A stretch of 64,000 nt of DNA from Grammothele lineata (lineage: Eukaryota > Basidiomycota > Agaricomycetes > Polyporales > Polyporaceae): positions 682,001 through 746,000 of the forward strand of contig NDFF03000033.1 in NCBI GenBank assembly GCA_002150815.3, read 5' to 3'. A program made the translations under genes and the position numbers. Shown in pieces: positions 23,691-33,987 of the stretch (positions are counted from its first letter, which is position 1; each line of letters opens with the position of its first letter). Below the pieces are notes generated by a model, which was not told the DNA's origin, ran no database searches, and saw nothing but the letters and a program-made list of their open reading frames with translations.

Positions 23691-24419
23691 ATGCCGGTCA
23701 GTCTGCTTATCCTGTAATATCTTCATGTCACCGAGTAGTTATGGCAGGCATATCATTCCTCGTTCAACGAGGTCCCCGACGTCCGCCAAGTCGGCAACCT
23801 CTCCATCTCCCCAATAAAGTCCAAATACCGTGGCCCTGCTCCGCTCGGTACGTACATATCGTGCACCTATCGCACAGCCTCGAACTCACCCGGGCTGCAA
23901 TGGCCATTCCCTACACTTTAGCTGACCCCTCAGAAGCCGACATCATCGACGAGGCCCTCGACCTCTTCCGTGCCAACTCCCTCTTCCGCAACTTCGAGAT
24001 CAAGGGCCCTGCCGATCGCCTCCTCATCGTCCTCATCCTCTTTGTTTCCGACTGCCTCGCAAAGCTTGGTACGGCCAAGACCGTGCCTAGCCAGCTGGAG
24101 GCGACAAAGATGCTCAACACCCTCGCCGTCGACAACTTCCCCATCCCCGGTGATGCCAACTTCGCGCTTAACGCGCATTACGCGCCTCCAGGGAGCCGTG
24201 CGGATGCTGGTAGGTCCTATTTCACAGTGTCGTGCGCCCCACGCGTGGTTTGCTGACTGGATCATGTCAGAGTACCTAAGGGGATACCTTACCCAGGTCC
24301 GTCAAGAGCTTGCGGCACGGCTGATCGAGAAGCTCTACGCGGACGGGACAGGCAAGCCTAGCAAGTGGTGGATGTCATTCCAGAAGAGGAGGTTCATGAA
24401 CCGTAGCTTGGGCACGTAA
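23691..24419 (+). CDS. ARC18: Arp2/3 complex subunit 3 (p21-Arc)
   Basis: ARPC3 is the p21 subunit of the Arp2/3 complex, which nucleates branched actin at endocytic sites and hyphal tips. Four exons (23691-23696, 23748-23847, 23922-24209, 24271-24419) give 180 residues. The first exon encodes only Met-Pro, and the protein then reads AYHSSFNEVPDVRQVGNLS, matching the family N-terminus. Later motifs are ADIIDEALDLFRANSLFRNF, KGPADRLLIVLILF, TLAVDNFPIPGDANFALN, YLRGYLTQVRQELAARL and KPSKWWMSFQKRRFMN. The length agrees with family members. An internal ATG at 23900 would truncate the conserved N-terminus and was rejected. Confidence 0.93.
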
Positions 24420-24575
24420 TGGATGGATGGAGAATTCAAAGGCACGTCGTACAACAGCAGTGTATTACAACCATTCTCTCCCCGGAATTCAAGACATCAT
24501 ACACACAACAAGCGTGATGGGACGATAATGGCGAAGCGACGGCGCAGCAGGCAAGTACTCTCATCCCAATCCTCT

Positions 24576-26208
24576 TCACTTCCGCTTCTTCTTCTCGTTT
24601 GGATTCTTCCTCCCATGGCCGATGATGGGCATATCCCCGTCAAACCCCCTCGTTCGCGTACTCCTTCCCTTCCCTCCTGCCCCCGCACTCAGGATCTCCG
24701 GCACCCAATCGGGGTCCATCCAACTGCTCACCACCGCGCCCCCACTGCCCGCCTCCGCGCTCCTGCTCGCCGCGTTAAGCATCCTCCTCTCCTCCCTCTC
24801 CCGCTTCCCGTCCGCGTGCTTCTTCGCACGCTGCCAGCCCGCCTGGTCCTCGCGCAAGATGAGGCCCTCCCCTGGGCCGGTCTTAGCGGACCCGGGCTTG
24901 GGCGCGGGGATCGAGTAGATCGTGCCGCGCGTCTTGAACTGGAAGTTTTTCTTGAGGTGCACCTGCACCGCGGGCGTGTTGGGGCCCGCCGTGGGAGAGG
25001 AGATCGTCACAGACGCGCGCAGAAGTGTCGGCCCGCCGCACGCGGGACAGAACTTGCGCGAATTGTCCTTGCAGATTCTGTGAAGCGATCAGATGTGAGC
25101 CCGACGCGACGAAAGAGAGGGAGGAAGGAGGGGAGGACGCACTTGAAGCAGGCATGACAACGGAGCACCCAGCTCTTCACGCGCTCGATGCGCTTGCCCT
25201 CTACACCGACGAGACCGAGCCCCATTTGCAGCAGTACGTTCTGCATCGCGAAGTCGGCAGTCATGCAACCGACCGGGATCGTCTCCTGTGCTTTTGCCTT
25301 GCCCTTGCGGCCCTGACCTTCAGACGGGAGGAGATCGAGGGCGCGAGACTTGTGTAGCGCGACGTTCGATGGTGTGATCCATTCGCCTTCACCGTCGTCC
25401 TCGTCCGAGGGGTCGTCATACAGGGGGTCGTCTTCTGCTTCATTGGAAGCGGTAGGCGTTTTGGTGGGGGAGGGTTCGCTCGGAGATGGAGAAGTAGTGG
25501 GGGTGTCTGGCGCGGGCTCGTCGTGTGCGGGGTGCAGCTCTACGTCGAGTGGTTCCCGATCCTCGAAATCTTCAGGAGACTCCTCATCCTCAGAAGCTGA
25601 TGGCGGGGGCTCTTCTGCATCTGAAGTTAGGTTATCGGGTGTGTCGGCGGGCTCGTCCGCCTCTGGGTGGGACGACTTCTCATGCGCCTCTGGACTGTCT
25701 GGTTGCGGTTCGGAGACAGATGCGGTCCCCTCAGTACCTTCGCAGTGAGGCTCCTTCTCCCCGGCCGCCGCATCTGCTTCTTGCTGCGCCCCGGAGCTCC
25801 GCTCGGCTGCTTTCTTTTCCTGCTCGTCGAGCTCGTACGTGAGTGCAAGGACGCACAGATCGGCATGCGAGAGCACGGAGTAGTCTCCTGTCTTCTTAGC
25901 CCACTGGATCACTGAGATCGGTCCTTCAGCACCCCACCACGGCGGTCGCACGGGCACTCACCATGCGCGACCGAGGCATTTAGCGGGGCCTTTACCGCGA
26001 TACTCACGCCCGCAGACATGCCCAGGCGTTCGAAATGCTCCCGGGCATGTTTGTCCTTGAGCTCGTCTAGGACCTGAGGCACAGTGTAGTACGTCTGCGC
26101 GAGCCCGCGCAGGGGCGACAGCGACAGGAGGGGCCCAGCATCGAGGATGAGGTGCTTGCACGCAAAGTTTGAGCCGTTGTGGGCTGAGGAGGATGTGGAT
26201 GCGGCCAT
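24576..26208 (-). CDS. NOB1: Nob1, 20S pre-rRNA endonuclease
   Basis: Nob1 is the PIN-domain nuclease that cuts 20S pre-rRNA at site D to make mature 18S rRNA in the cytoplasm. Three exons (25962-26208, 25143-25911, 24576-25077) give 505 residues. The PIN domain starts with KHLILDAGPLLS (metal-binding Asp near 23) and continues through VPQVLDELKD and VIQWAKKTGDYSVLSHAD. A disordered acidic insert of about 150 residues follows. The Nob1-specific part then shows TADFAMQNVLLQMGL, KRIERVKSWVLRCHACFK and a zinc ribbon with paired CxxC motifs (CHAC and CPAC). The C-terminus is basic and ends in a Lys-rich run. Its start is 260 bases from the LEU2 start on the other strand. Confidence 0.93.
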
Positions 26209-26467
26209 AGTATTCGTCCGGGTCTCGCCAGAGGAGATGAGGGCAAGAACGAAAATATCGGATCACGTGCGAGAAGAGGATTGAATGCAGGGCGGGTGGC
26301 GGCGGGCCGGACGCACAACTTTAGGTCGCGTACGGAGCCCCGACACGGCCGAGAGGTCGGCCATGGGCCAATGTCGTGCTCTTGAGCTCGAGTCACCTCC
26401 CTCTTTAGACACGAACTCTGCGCATCTTGCTCCTCACACCCGCACATCCCACACCTCACCTTAAGCA

Positions 26468-27864
26468 ATGGCCAAGAGATCGTAAGTAGACATGCGCGCC
26501 GATGGACCCTCGCAGATCTCATCCAAGCGTCTGATCTCGTCTAGCTTCCGTGTAGTCGTCCTTCCCGGAGATGGCATCGGTATGAACTTCCTCTGCTTAT
26601 CGCTTAACATGCTCAGACGCTCACACCACGCTCTGCAGGCCCTGAAGTCGTCGCGGAGGCCGTGCGCGTCCTCGAAGTCGTCTCCGCCGCGTCGAGCGAC
26701 ATCGAAATCAAGATCGAGACGCACCAGTTTGGCGGTGCCGCTCTCGACGCGGTCGGCGAGCCGCTCCCCGCCGCGACGCTCAAGGCGTGCGAGGAGGCCG
26801 ACGCGATTCTCCTGGGTGCGTGACCTCCTATCTTCTCTTTCCCACCCCGTACCGACGCACCCGCGCCTGCTCTCCTTAGGTGCCATCGGCGGTCCCAAGT
26901 GGGGCGTGAACCTCAAGGTGCGCCCAGAGCAGGGCCTGCTTACCCTGCGCAAGACAATGGGCCTCTACGCCAACATCCGCCCTGCCAACTTCGCGTCTGA
27001 CTCGCTGCTCGCGAACTCGCCCCTGCGCGCGTCCGTCGCCGAGGGCGTCGACATCATTGTCGTTCGCGAGCTCATCGGGGGCGCGTACTTCGGTCCGCGC
27101 AAGGAGCTCGGCGCTGGGGAGGGTGCGGACGTGGACGCTGCATGGGATACAATGGTTTACAGTATCCCGGAGGTGCAGCGTATTACACGCGTCGCGGCGC
27201 AGATCGCGCTCCAAGCAAACCCGCCACTGGCCGTTCACTCGGTCGACAAGGCGAACGTGCTCGCGAGCTCGCGCCTGTGGAGGAAGGTCGTCACGGAGAC
27301 AATGCAGGCGGAGTACCCCCAGCTCACGCTCGACCACCAACTCGTCGACTCGGCAGCGATGATCATGGTCGCGACACCCAAAAAGCTCAACGGTGTAGTC
27401 TTGACGGAGAACCTGTTCGGTGACATGTAGGTCCCTTTCCAGGTCGTTCAAAAATAGACACCTGACTTTCCTCTCGTAGTCTCTCCGACGAATCCAGTGT
27501 CATCCCCGGATCGCTTGGCCTCCTCCCTTCTGCATCCCTGGCCGCTCCCCCCTCAGTCGCCGATGCCCTCTCCCCCTCGTTCAAGCCCACCCCAGGTCTC
27601 TACGAGCCCATCCACGGCTCGGCCCCCGACATCGCGGGCCGCGGCATTGCCAATCCTATTGGCACCATCCTCAGCGCAGCGATGCTGCTCCGGTACTCGC
27701 TCGGCATGGAGAAGTACGCGCAGGCGATTGAGGCGTCCGTGCGCAAAGTCCTTGACGAGCCGTCCGCGGGCGGACTAGGCCTGCGTACCGCGGACCTCGG
27801 CGGGAGCGTCTCGACGAAGGAGCTGGGCGACAAGGTCGTGGAGACCCTCAAGAGCCTGCTGTAG
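26468..27864 (+). CDS. LEU2: 3-isopropylmalate dehydrogenase
   Basis: This enzyme oxidises and decarboxylates 3-isopropylmalate with NAD+, the third specific step of leucine synthesis. Five exons (26468-26481, 26545-26579, 26639-26815, 26880-27426, 27480-27864) give 385 residues. Motifs include [72 protein letters not shown], the Asp-rich metal site VDSAAM and [16 protein letters not shown], and the NAD-site [13 protein letters not shown]. The length is typical. The first exon codes for only four and two-thirds codons (MAKR and part of Ser). Confidence 0.96.
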
Positions 27865-28136
27865 GGTGCGCGCCCGTCGAAGAAGTCGAACTAAAATGTA
27901 TCTGTGTTTGTAGCTTTTGTCGGATCTCGCTGCTATGCCTGTATTGGGTTTTCGAGACTCTGGCCTGGTACGAAGTAATGCCGTCTATGGCTGTACAAAA
28001 TTAATGACATCATTGCCCACCTTAACTTCGAGATTCCCATGCCACACATTTAGACGTTCTCATGCTTGCTCAGCGCTCAGTGGGTAGTTTTGCGCCATCA
28101 TCTCCGCGTATCGTGCGCGCTGTTATCTTCCAAGGA

Positions 28137-29812
28137 ATGCTCTGGAGGTGGCACACAGCTGTATCGTGGGTGTTGCTGATATACTTGCAACACACGACGT
28201 ACGCCCAATTACATCCCTCAGAGCCCGCAACGTATCGCAGGCTACCTTCTTTACGCGAACAAGCCGTGATCCTCGATGGCTGGCGTGACGAACGTGTCGC
28301 CAACATACCCGCCCTCCTGGCCCGGTATGACATCGATGCTTGGCTGGTACGCCATTCGCACCCTACATAGCACGGGCTCTCATGTAACACTAACTCCATT
28401 ATATCGACGCATGTTCCTACAGATGAGCCAGCGCGAGCTCGCCGAGGACCCCCTCTGGTGGTCCATCAAGGGCGCGACCGAGTATGGCGCACACCGGCGC
28501 ACCGTACTCCTCTTCCACCAGAACGTTACCAACACCTCGAGTTCCATCTCCGCTCACGCCCACGGCGAACCGGAGCCCGTACCGAACCCGCTCCGCTGGA
28601 TCGACAACACGGGCGCGGTCTGGCCGGAGCTGCGCGCCGCGCTCGCCAACCTGAACCCGCGGCGCATCGCGCTCAACACGGACCGCGACGTCGGTGCTGC
28701 TGGCGGGCTGTCTGTCGGCGAGTACGAGGCGCTCGCGGCGGAGCTCAGCCCGTGCGGGCATGGCTCGAAGGGCCGGGACGGCGATGAGGGAGACAAGGGA
28801 GAGGAAGGGAAGGAGAGGGAGGAAGACTGGATGGCGCGCACGGTGAACGAGCCGATGCTTGCGGTCGAGTACGCCGCGGCGCGCGTACCGGGGCAGCTAC
28901 CGTTCTATAAGGACCTGCAGGAGATCACTTGGGCGTTGATTGAAGAGGCGTTCAGCGAGCGGGTCATCGAACCTGGAGTTACTACCACCGAGGTGAGCGC
29001 CTCACGCGCGTCCATGAAATAAATTTGAAGAGCTCATACACCCGGGTCAATGCTCCTTCAGGATGTCGAATGGTGGTACCGCGAAAAGATGCTCACGCTC
29101 AACGTCTCCACCTGGAACCACCCGCGCGTGTCCGTGATCACGCCCGAGTCGTTCCCCGGCTGGGCGGGCACCAAGGACGTCATCCGCGAAGGCGACCTCC
29201 TCCACGTCGATTTCGGGATCACCGCAATGGGCATGAACACCGACGTGCAGCACATGGCGTACGTCCTGCGTGGGTCCAAGGGCGAGGCGGACGCCCCGGC
29301 GGGTCTCAAGGCGGGCCTGAAGAAGGCGAACAGGATGCAGGACATTGTCTTGGAGCGCATGGTGGCAGGCAAGACGGGCAACGAGGTGCTCAAGGAGTGT
29401 CTAGACCAGATGAAGGTCGAGGGTATAGAGGGCCAAATCTATTGTCATCCCATCGGCGACTGGGGTCATGCACCTGGGTCGGTCATCGGTAAGCGTTATC
29501 TCCTCTCACTCAGAGACGCACACGCAGACACTCAGCGCAACGGTAGGCTTCACGAATCTCCCCGAGTTCGTCCCGGTCCTCGGGGAGCTCCCCATCTTAC
29601 CCAACACATACTACAGCATCGAGCTCTACGCGTACTCCTTTGTGCCGGAGCGGAACGAGACACTCAGGTTCAGGGTAGAAGAGAACGCGTACTGGGACGC
29701 GGACACGCAGCGATGGAAATTCGTCCGTGGGCGACAAGAGCACCTCCACCTCGTCAACGCGACCCGCTCGGGCCTGCAGTCGCCTACGCTTCAGGTTGTT
29801 GTACAGCCGTAA
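28137..29812 (+). CDS. Secreted M24-family metallopeptidase (Xaa-Pro peptidase-like)
   Basis: A metallopeptidase-fold protein of the M24 (creatinase/prolidase) family. Four exons (28137-28346, 28423-28992, 29062-29488, 29547-29812) give 490 residues. The chosen start begins with a hydrophobic signal peptide (WHTAVSWVLLIYLQHTTYA), so the product is probably secreted. An upstream in-frame ATG at 28062 would bury that signal and was not used. The N-terminal half resembles a creatinase-N domain. The pita-bread fold follows with metal-ligand motifs LLHVDFGI, MNTDVQHMAYVL, CHPIGDWGHAPG and a YSIELYAY segment, then RVEENAYW. Peptidase activity and substrate are not shown. It lies head-to-tail after LEU2. 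Confidence 0.8.
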
Positions 29813-29963
29813 TAATTTACTGTGCAGAACCTGGGACATGCGTGCAGGAATCTCGGACCCTGTAGCGTAGTAAGAGCGATCGTCGACCTCCCCGTCCGTG
29901 TTAGTCTCCATTCGAGATTCCTCCCTGTATGCCACGAAAGACCGCCGTCAGAAGTCCTGGGGA

Positions 29964-32275
29964 TTAGAACATGTTTGCGAGCTTGCTAGCCGCCTCCCTC
30001 GCGTCCAGGCGCGGGCGCGTCGGCTGCACCCGGACCGATGCTGACATGTACGCGGGGCGCGCCATGCCCAACGGGTCGAGGTCGTTGCCCGGTACAGCCG
30101 ACACAGAGTTCGAACGACCGTTGACGGTGGTAGGCGGCACGAATGCTGAGGCGGAGAGTGGGTCTCCGAGAGGGTGGGGCGCAGGAGAGGGCGCCGAAGA
30201 GGGCGGTCCAGAAGCGTGGAGTGGGGAAATGGGCGTCTGCGCAGCTTGCGAAGGCGCGGGAGACGACGGGACCGGGGGCAGCCCGGCGGTTGCTGACTTC
30301 GTGAAGCCAGCGGACGCCAAGGGTGACGAGGGGGGCTTGACGAACATCGACTTCGTGCCGTCTACGAGACGTCCACCTAGCGGCGGACCGTCCATGACAG
30401 GGGTCGTGAACGAGGCTTGTGAGGCAGGAGACGACGACGGACCCGCACCCGGCGACTGGGGAGGGAGGACGTTGCGCGGCGTTGGAGTGGGGCCAGCAGA
30501 TAGAGGACCGTGCGCTGTGCCGTTGGGGATGGCGGATGCGCTATACGGTTGGTGTTGAGTTGGGGCGATCATCGAATTTGAGACGCTGAGAGGAGGAGCC
30601 CGAGGGGCTGCAGGACGGGGCACGTCCGAGGGAGGATTCGACGCCGGCCGTACAATAGGCGGCTTGGAGAAGTCTTCGAGGGGAGGGATGTATGATGGCC
30701 TGGGAGCGCCGACTGGCTTCTGCGGAATGTGCTTCTTGTTTGCCGCACTGACATCCGGCCGGAGAGCCTCAAGCTCCCGCAGATGTTGCCGCTCGTACAT
30801 GATAGTAGAGCGTACGTGCTCGACTAATGCGGCTGTGACGTCCTCGGCAACCAGCCGCTGGTGGCGGTCCAGGGCACGATGAAGGTTTTGGGAAATGCCC
30901 TCAGCGCGGCGAGCAAGAATTTGCTCATATTTGTTGGCCTATCGTAATGTCAGTAAGCGAGATGTTATGTTTGGAAACACGCTCTATGCGTACCTCTTCC
31001 ATCTCTTCCAAAGCCTCATCTACCCTCTGGGGGCTGATGTTGCTGCTCGCTTTCAGTCGCTCCATATTCCGCCGCTTCGAGATAGTCGCTTTCACCGCTG
31101 CCTGATACTCCTCCAAAACTGCTGTACGTTGTTGCAGAGTCTCTTTGGCAGACCGCGCGTTCAAGCCTTGGTATCCCAGAGAGTCACCGATTATCACGCA
31201 TTCGCTGATACCTTGTGCTTGGTCCAGGTCTGCTAGGCTGTGATATACACGTCCCAGCTTCTGCATGGCGTTTCCGAGAGGCGGGTGCGCCTCCGTACTC
31301 GAAACGTTGACCAGTTTGTTGCCCATTTCCGCCTTCACCGCCGCAATGGCTAGAGCACACGAGCATCAGTTCACTCTATACACCGCAGAAAGATCGTGAG
31401 CGGGGAACACGTACTTTTTCTGGTCCGAGCGAGCTTGTCGATAGCCTTGGCAGCGTCGAAAAACTGTCCTTCAAGCTTCGTGAGCTCAAAGCGCGCACGC
31501 TGGAGTTCCTCGTCCTCATCCGGCACGCCGCGGCGAATCAAGCTGAACCCGCCCGATGCTTTACGGCGCGTGCTCGGGGTCGGGGTGTATCCAAAGTCAC
31601 TCTCAATGAACGAACGGAGCTCCTCCTCGTGGATGAGGATCGGGTCCTCGCAGACGCGCGTGAACCAGCGCTGGAGCATGATCTTCACGAGCCGGTCGTC
31701 CTCCTCGTCCGTCGGCGCGGACGTGCGCGCGAGCGGGAGCGCGGGCGCGATCGTCTGCGGGTTGTTCTGCACGACGGCCTCGTAGAACTGCTGGAACTCG
31801 AAGTAGGAGCGCGAGACGTTGCGGTACGTCGTCCCCGTGAAGTTGGACAGGTTTGTCTGACGGCGCAGCGGGCACGATCAAGCGAGCGGGGTGGAACATA
31901 TGGGCGTTAGCAGTGGTCGGACTACGGCATTGGAAGAGGAGGAAGGTCAAGACACACCTGCGCATCGAATTTAATGAGGACGTCCCGCCTGTTCCGGTCC
32001 AGGGAAGTAATCCTGACGCGCAGATACGGCTCCTTCCTTTCGAATTGCGTACCGTTCGAGCCGGGGTTAATGCGCGGGGAGATGAGGCCAGGCTCCGGCT
32101 GGCCGTAGATCTGCGGTTCCTTGCCGTAGAGGCCAGCGGGGGGCCCACGCGACTCGTGGTGTGGAGAGGGCCGGGGGAGGTTGGGGATGGGATCGCTGGG
32201 GCTGTGGGGTTTCGTTGGCCATGGTGGCTCATCTTGAGGGAAGTTGGGGACTGAGAGGGGGTCGAACATCGACAT
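29964..32275 (-). CDS. VPS17: Vps17-type retromer sorting nexin (PX-BAR)
   Basis: Vps17 pairs with Vps5 in the membrane-bending half of retromer, returning cargo from endosomes to the Golgi. Four exons (31958-32275, 31415-31856, 30994-31349, 29964-30938) give 696 residues. A Pro-rich N-terminus precedes the PX domain at about 65-190 (YLRVRITSLDRNRRDVLIKF, TNLSNFTGTTYRNVSRSYFE). A linker with LQRWFTRVCEDPILIHEEELRSF follows, typical of Vps17. The BAR domain (about 220-430) is helical: LTKLEGQFFDAAKAIDKLAR, LGRVYHSLADLDQAQG, YQAAVKATISKRRNMERLK. The last 260 residues are a Pro/Ser-rich tail, long for this family. The start ATG 32275 was chosen as the nearest Met to the conserved part. Confidence 0.88.
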
Positions 32276-32517
32276 GGTAGTCGGCGAGGTTGGCGATGGG
32301 AGGGACGAGGAGGCAGGCGAGCGCAGACGAGCGCAGAGAGGCAAGGTGCGCCGCGAGAGCGCCCGCTGGCCGCGCAGGTGGCGGTCGCGGGGCGGATGCC
32401 GAGCCGGAGATTGCGGGTGTCATAGAGCGTCATGCCCATTCGTCAGGTTCGCTACACACACTCATCCGCTCGATATTACAACAGGTGATATAAACGATCT
32501 CTAATTAATACAGCAGC

Positions 32518-33987
32518 TTAAATCTCTTCCTCAGAGTCTGCGATCAGAGGCAGCATATGGCCCATGCGCAGCACCTTCGTCCGTAGGTATTTGTCCAGGT
32601 CCTCTCCATACACCTCCCCCGCACCAATCATCGTCGCACCCTTCCCCCTCTCGTCCTCCTCATGAATGTGCAAGCCGGTCAAGTCTCCCAGCTTATGGTG
32701 CTGACGGCGCTGCCATGACCGCGGCACCATCGGGACGCGCTCGACAATCCGGATGCCCTCCTGCTCCAGAGCCTGCATCTTGTCCGGGTTGTTCGTCAAC
32801 AGCCGCACACCCTCCGCGCCCTCCGCGCCCAGACCCAAGTCGTGAAGGATCGCCCCAGCGATGGCGTATCCCCGCTCGTCCGCACCGTGCCCGAGCATCA
32901 GGTTCGCGGTCACCGTGTCGTGCCCGAGGTCCTGAAGGTTGTACGCGCGGATCTTGGACAGCAGGCCGATGCCGCGGCCCTCCTGACGCATATAGATGAC
33001 AGCACCCCGCCCTGGGATGGTCACCGTGCGAGTGGGGTCCGTGGGGGAGGGAACGGTAATGGGCTGTGAGATCTGCCGGATGGCCTCATCGAGCTGCTCG
33101 CCGCAGTCGCAGCGCATGCTACCGATGGTCTCCCCGGTAAAGCACTCGGAGTGTATTCGGATGAGCGGTGAGGGAATGGTGTCCAACGCCGGGGCACTCG
33201 AGGTAGATGGCGCCGCCGGCCTTGAGGGTTTCTGTGACTCCTTCGAGAGTCGCCCGACGTACGCGCCCCGGGTTATGCGGTCCATCTCCGTCTCCGAGTC
33301 TGACCAAACGGCATCGAGCGTCCTGCTCCGGATCGGAGGTGCGAGTGCGGGCAAGTCATCCTGCAGCTGTGCAGGGTCGACGACAATAGCTAGATGCTCC
33401 TTGTTGTCCCGGTTGTTGTGGTAGAGGTGGAGGAACACAGGACCGTGGGGGGTGGGCACCCGTGTGCGCGCCATACATTTCACCTCAAGCTCCGCACTCG
33501 GCGGTAGACGGGCCTCCGCCGCTCCGGACGCGGACGTCGACGGCTTCGGTGTGGATGGCGGAAGGTTGTCTGCGCACCTCAGCGGCTCCGTCGCTGTCCT
33601 CCCCGACGCGTTCTCCTTCTCCTCAGCGTGCGACTGGCCTAGCCGCTGCGACCGCGGAGCCTGCCGGCTCACGTACTTGAGACGGGGCCTGCGCTCGCTG
33701 CGCGCACCGGAGGCCTCGGGCTGCCATTTCGTCCAGTCGTACGCGCCCTCCGCGCGCGGGTCGCCGACGGCGGGGAAGAAGTCGTGCGCGTAGTGGTTCC
33801 GGGTGACGTGCGAGTAGGACGCGGCGGCGGCGAGGAGGAGGGGGTCGAGGTCGGAGTCCCTGCGCCTGTAGGCCTGCTTCTTCTTCAGGTCCGCAGGGTT
33901 TGGGAGCACGGGCGCGGTGAGGGCATCGAGGAGGTCGAGATCGGCGAGGGACGCTTCTATGCCGGCGTGGCTGTCGTGGTATGGCAT
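32518..33987 (-). CDS. RIB1: GTP cyclohydrolase II
   Basis: GTP cyclohydrolase II opens and deformylates GTP, the first step of riboflavin synthesis. A single exon gives 489 residues. The N-terminal 150 residues are poorly conserved. The catalytic domain shows VPTPHGPVFLHLYHN, then SPLIRIHSECFTGE, the zinc ligands in ECFTGETIGSMRCDCGEQL, the substrate loop YMRQEGRGIGLLSK, LQDLGHDTVTANLMLG, RGYAIAGAILHDLG and VRLLTNNPDKMQAL. These are all hallmark RibA segments. It follows VPS17 on the same strand, 242 bases upstream of that gene's start. Confidence 0.95.
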   Translation of the reverse strand: MPYHDSHAGIEASLADLDLLDALTAPVLPNPADLKKKQAYRRRDSDLDPLLLAAAASYSHVTRNHYAHDFFPAVGDPRAEGAYDWTKWQPEASGARSERRPRLKYVSRQAPRSQRLGQSHAEEKENASGRTATEPLRCADNLPPSTPKPSTSASGAAEARLPPSAELEVKCMARTRVPTPHGPVFLHLYHNNRDNKEHLAIVVDPAQLQDDLPALAPPIRSRTLDAVWSDSETEMDRITRGAYVGRLSKESQKPSRPAAPSTSSAPALDTIPSPLIRIHSECFTGETIGSMRCDCGEQLDEAIRQISQPITVPSPTDPTRTVTIPGRGAVIYMRQEGRGIGLLSKIRAYNLQDLGHDTVTANLMLGHGADERGYAIAGAILHDLGLGAEGAEGVRLLTNNPDKMQALEQEGIRIVERVPMVPRSWQRRQHHKLGDLTGLHIHEEDERGKGATMIGAGEVYGEDLDKYLRTKVLRMGHMLPLIADSEEEI

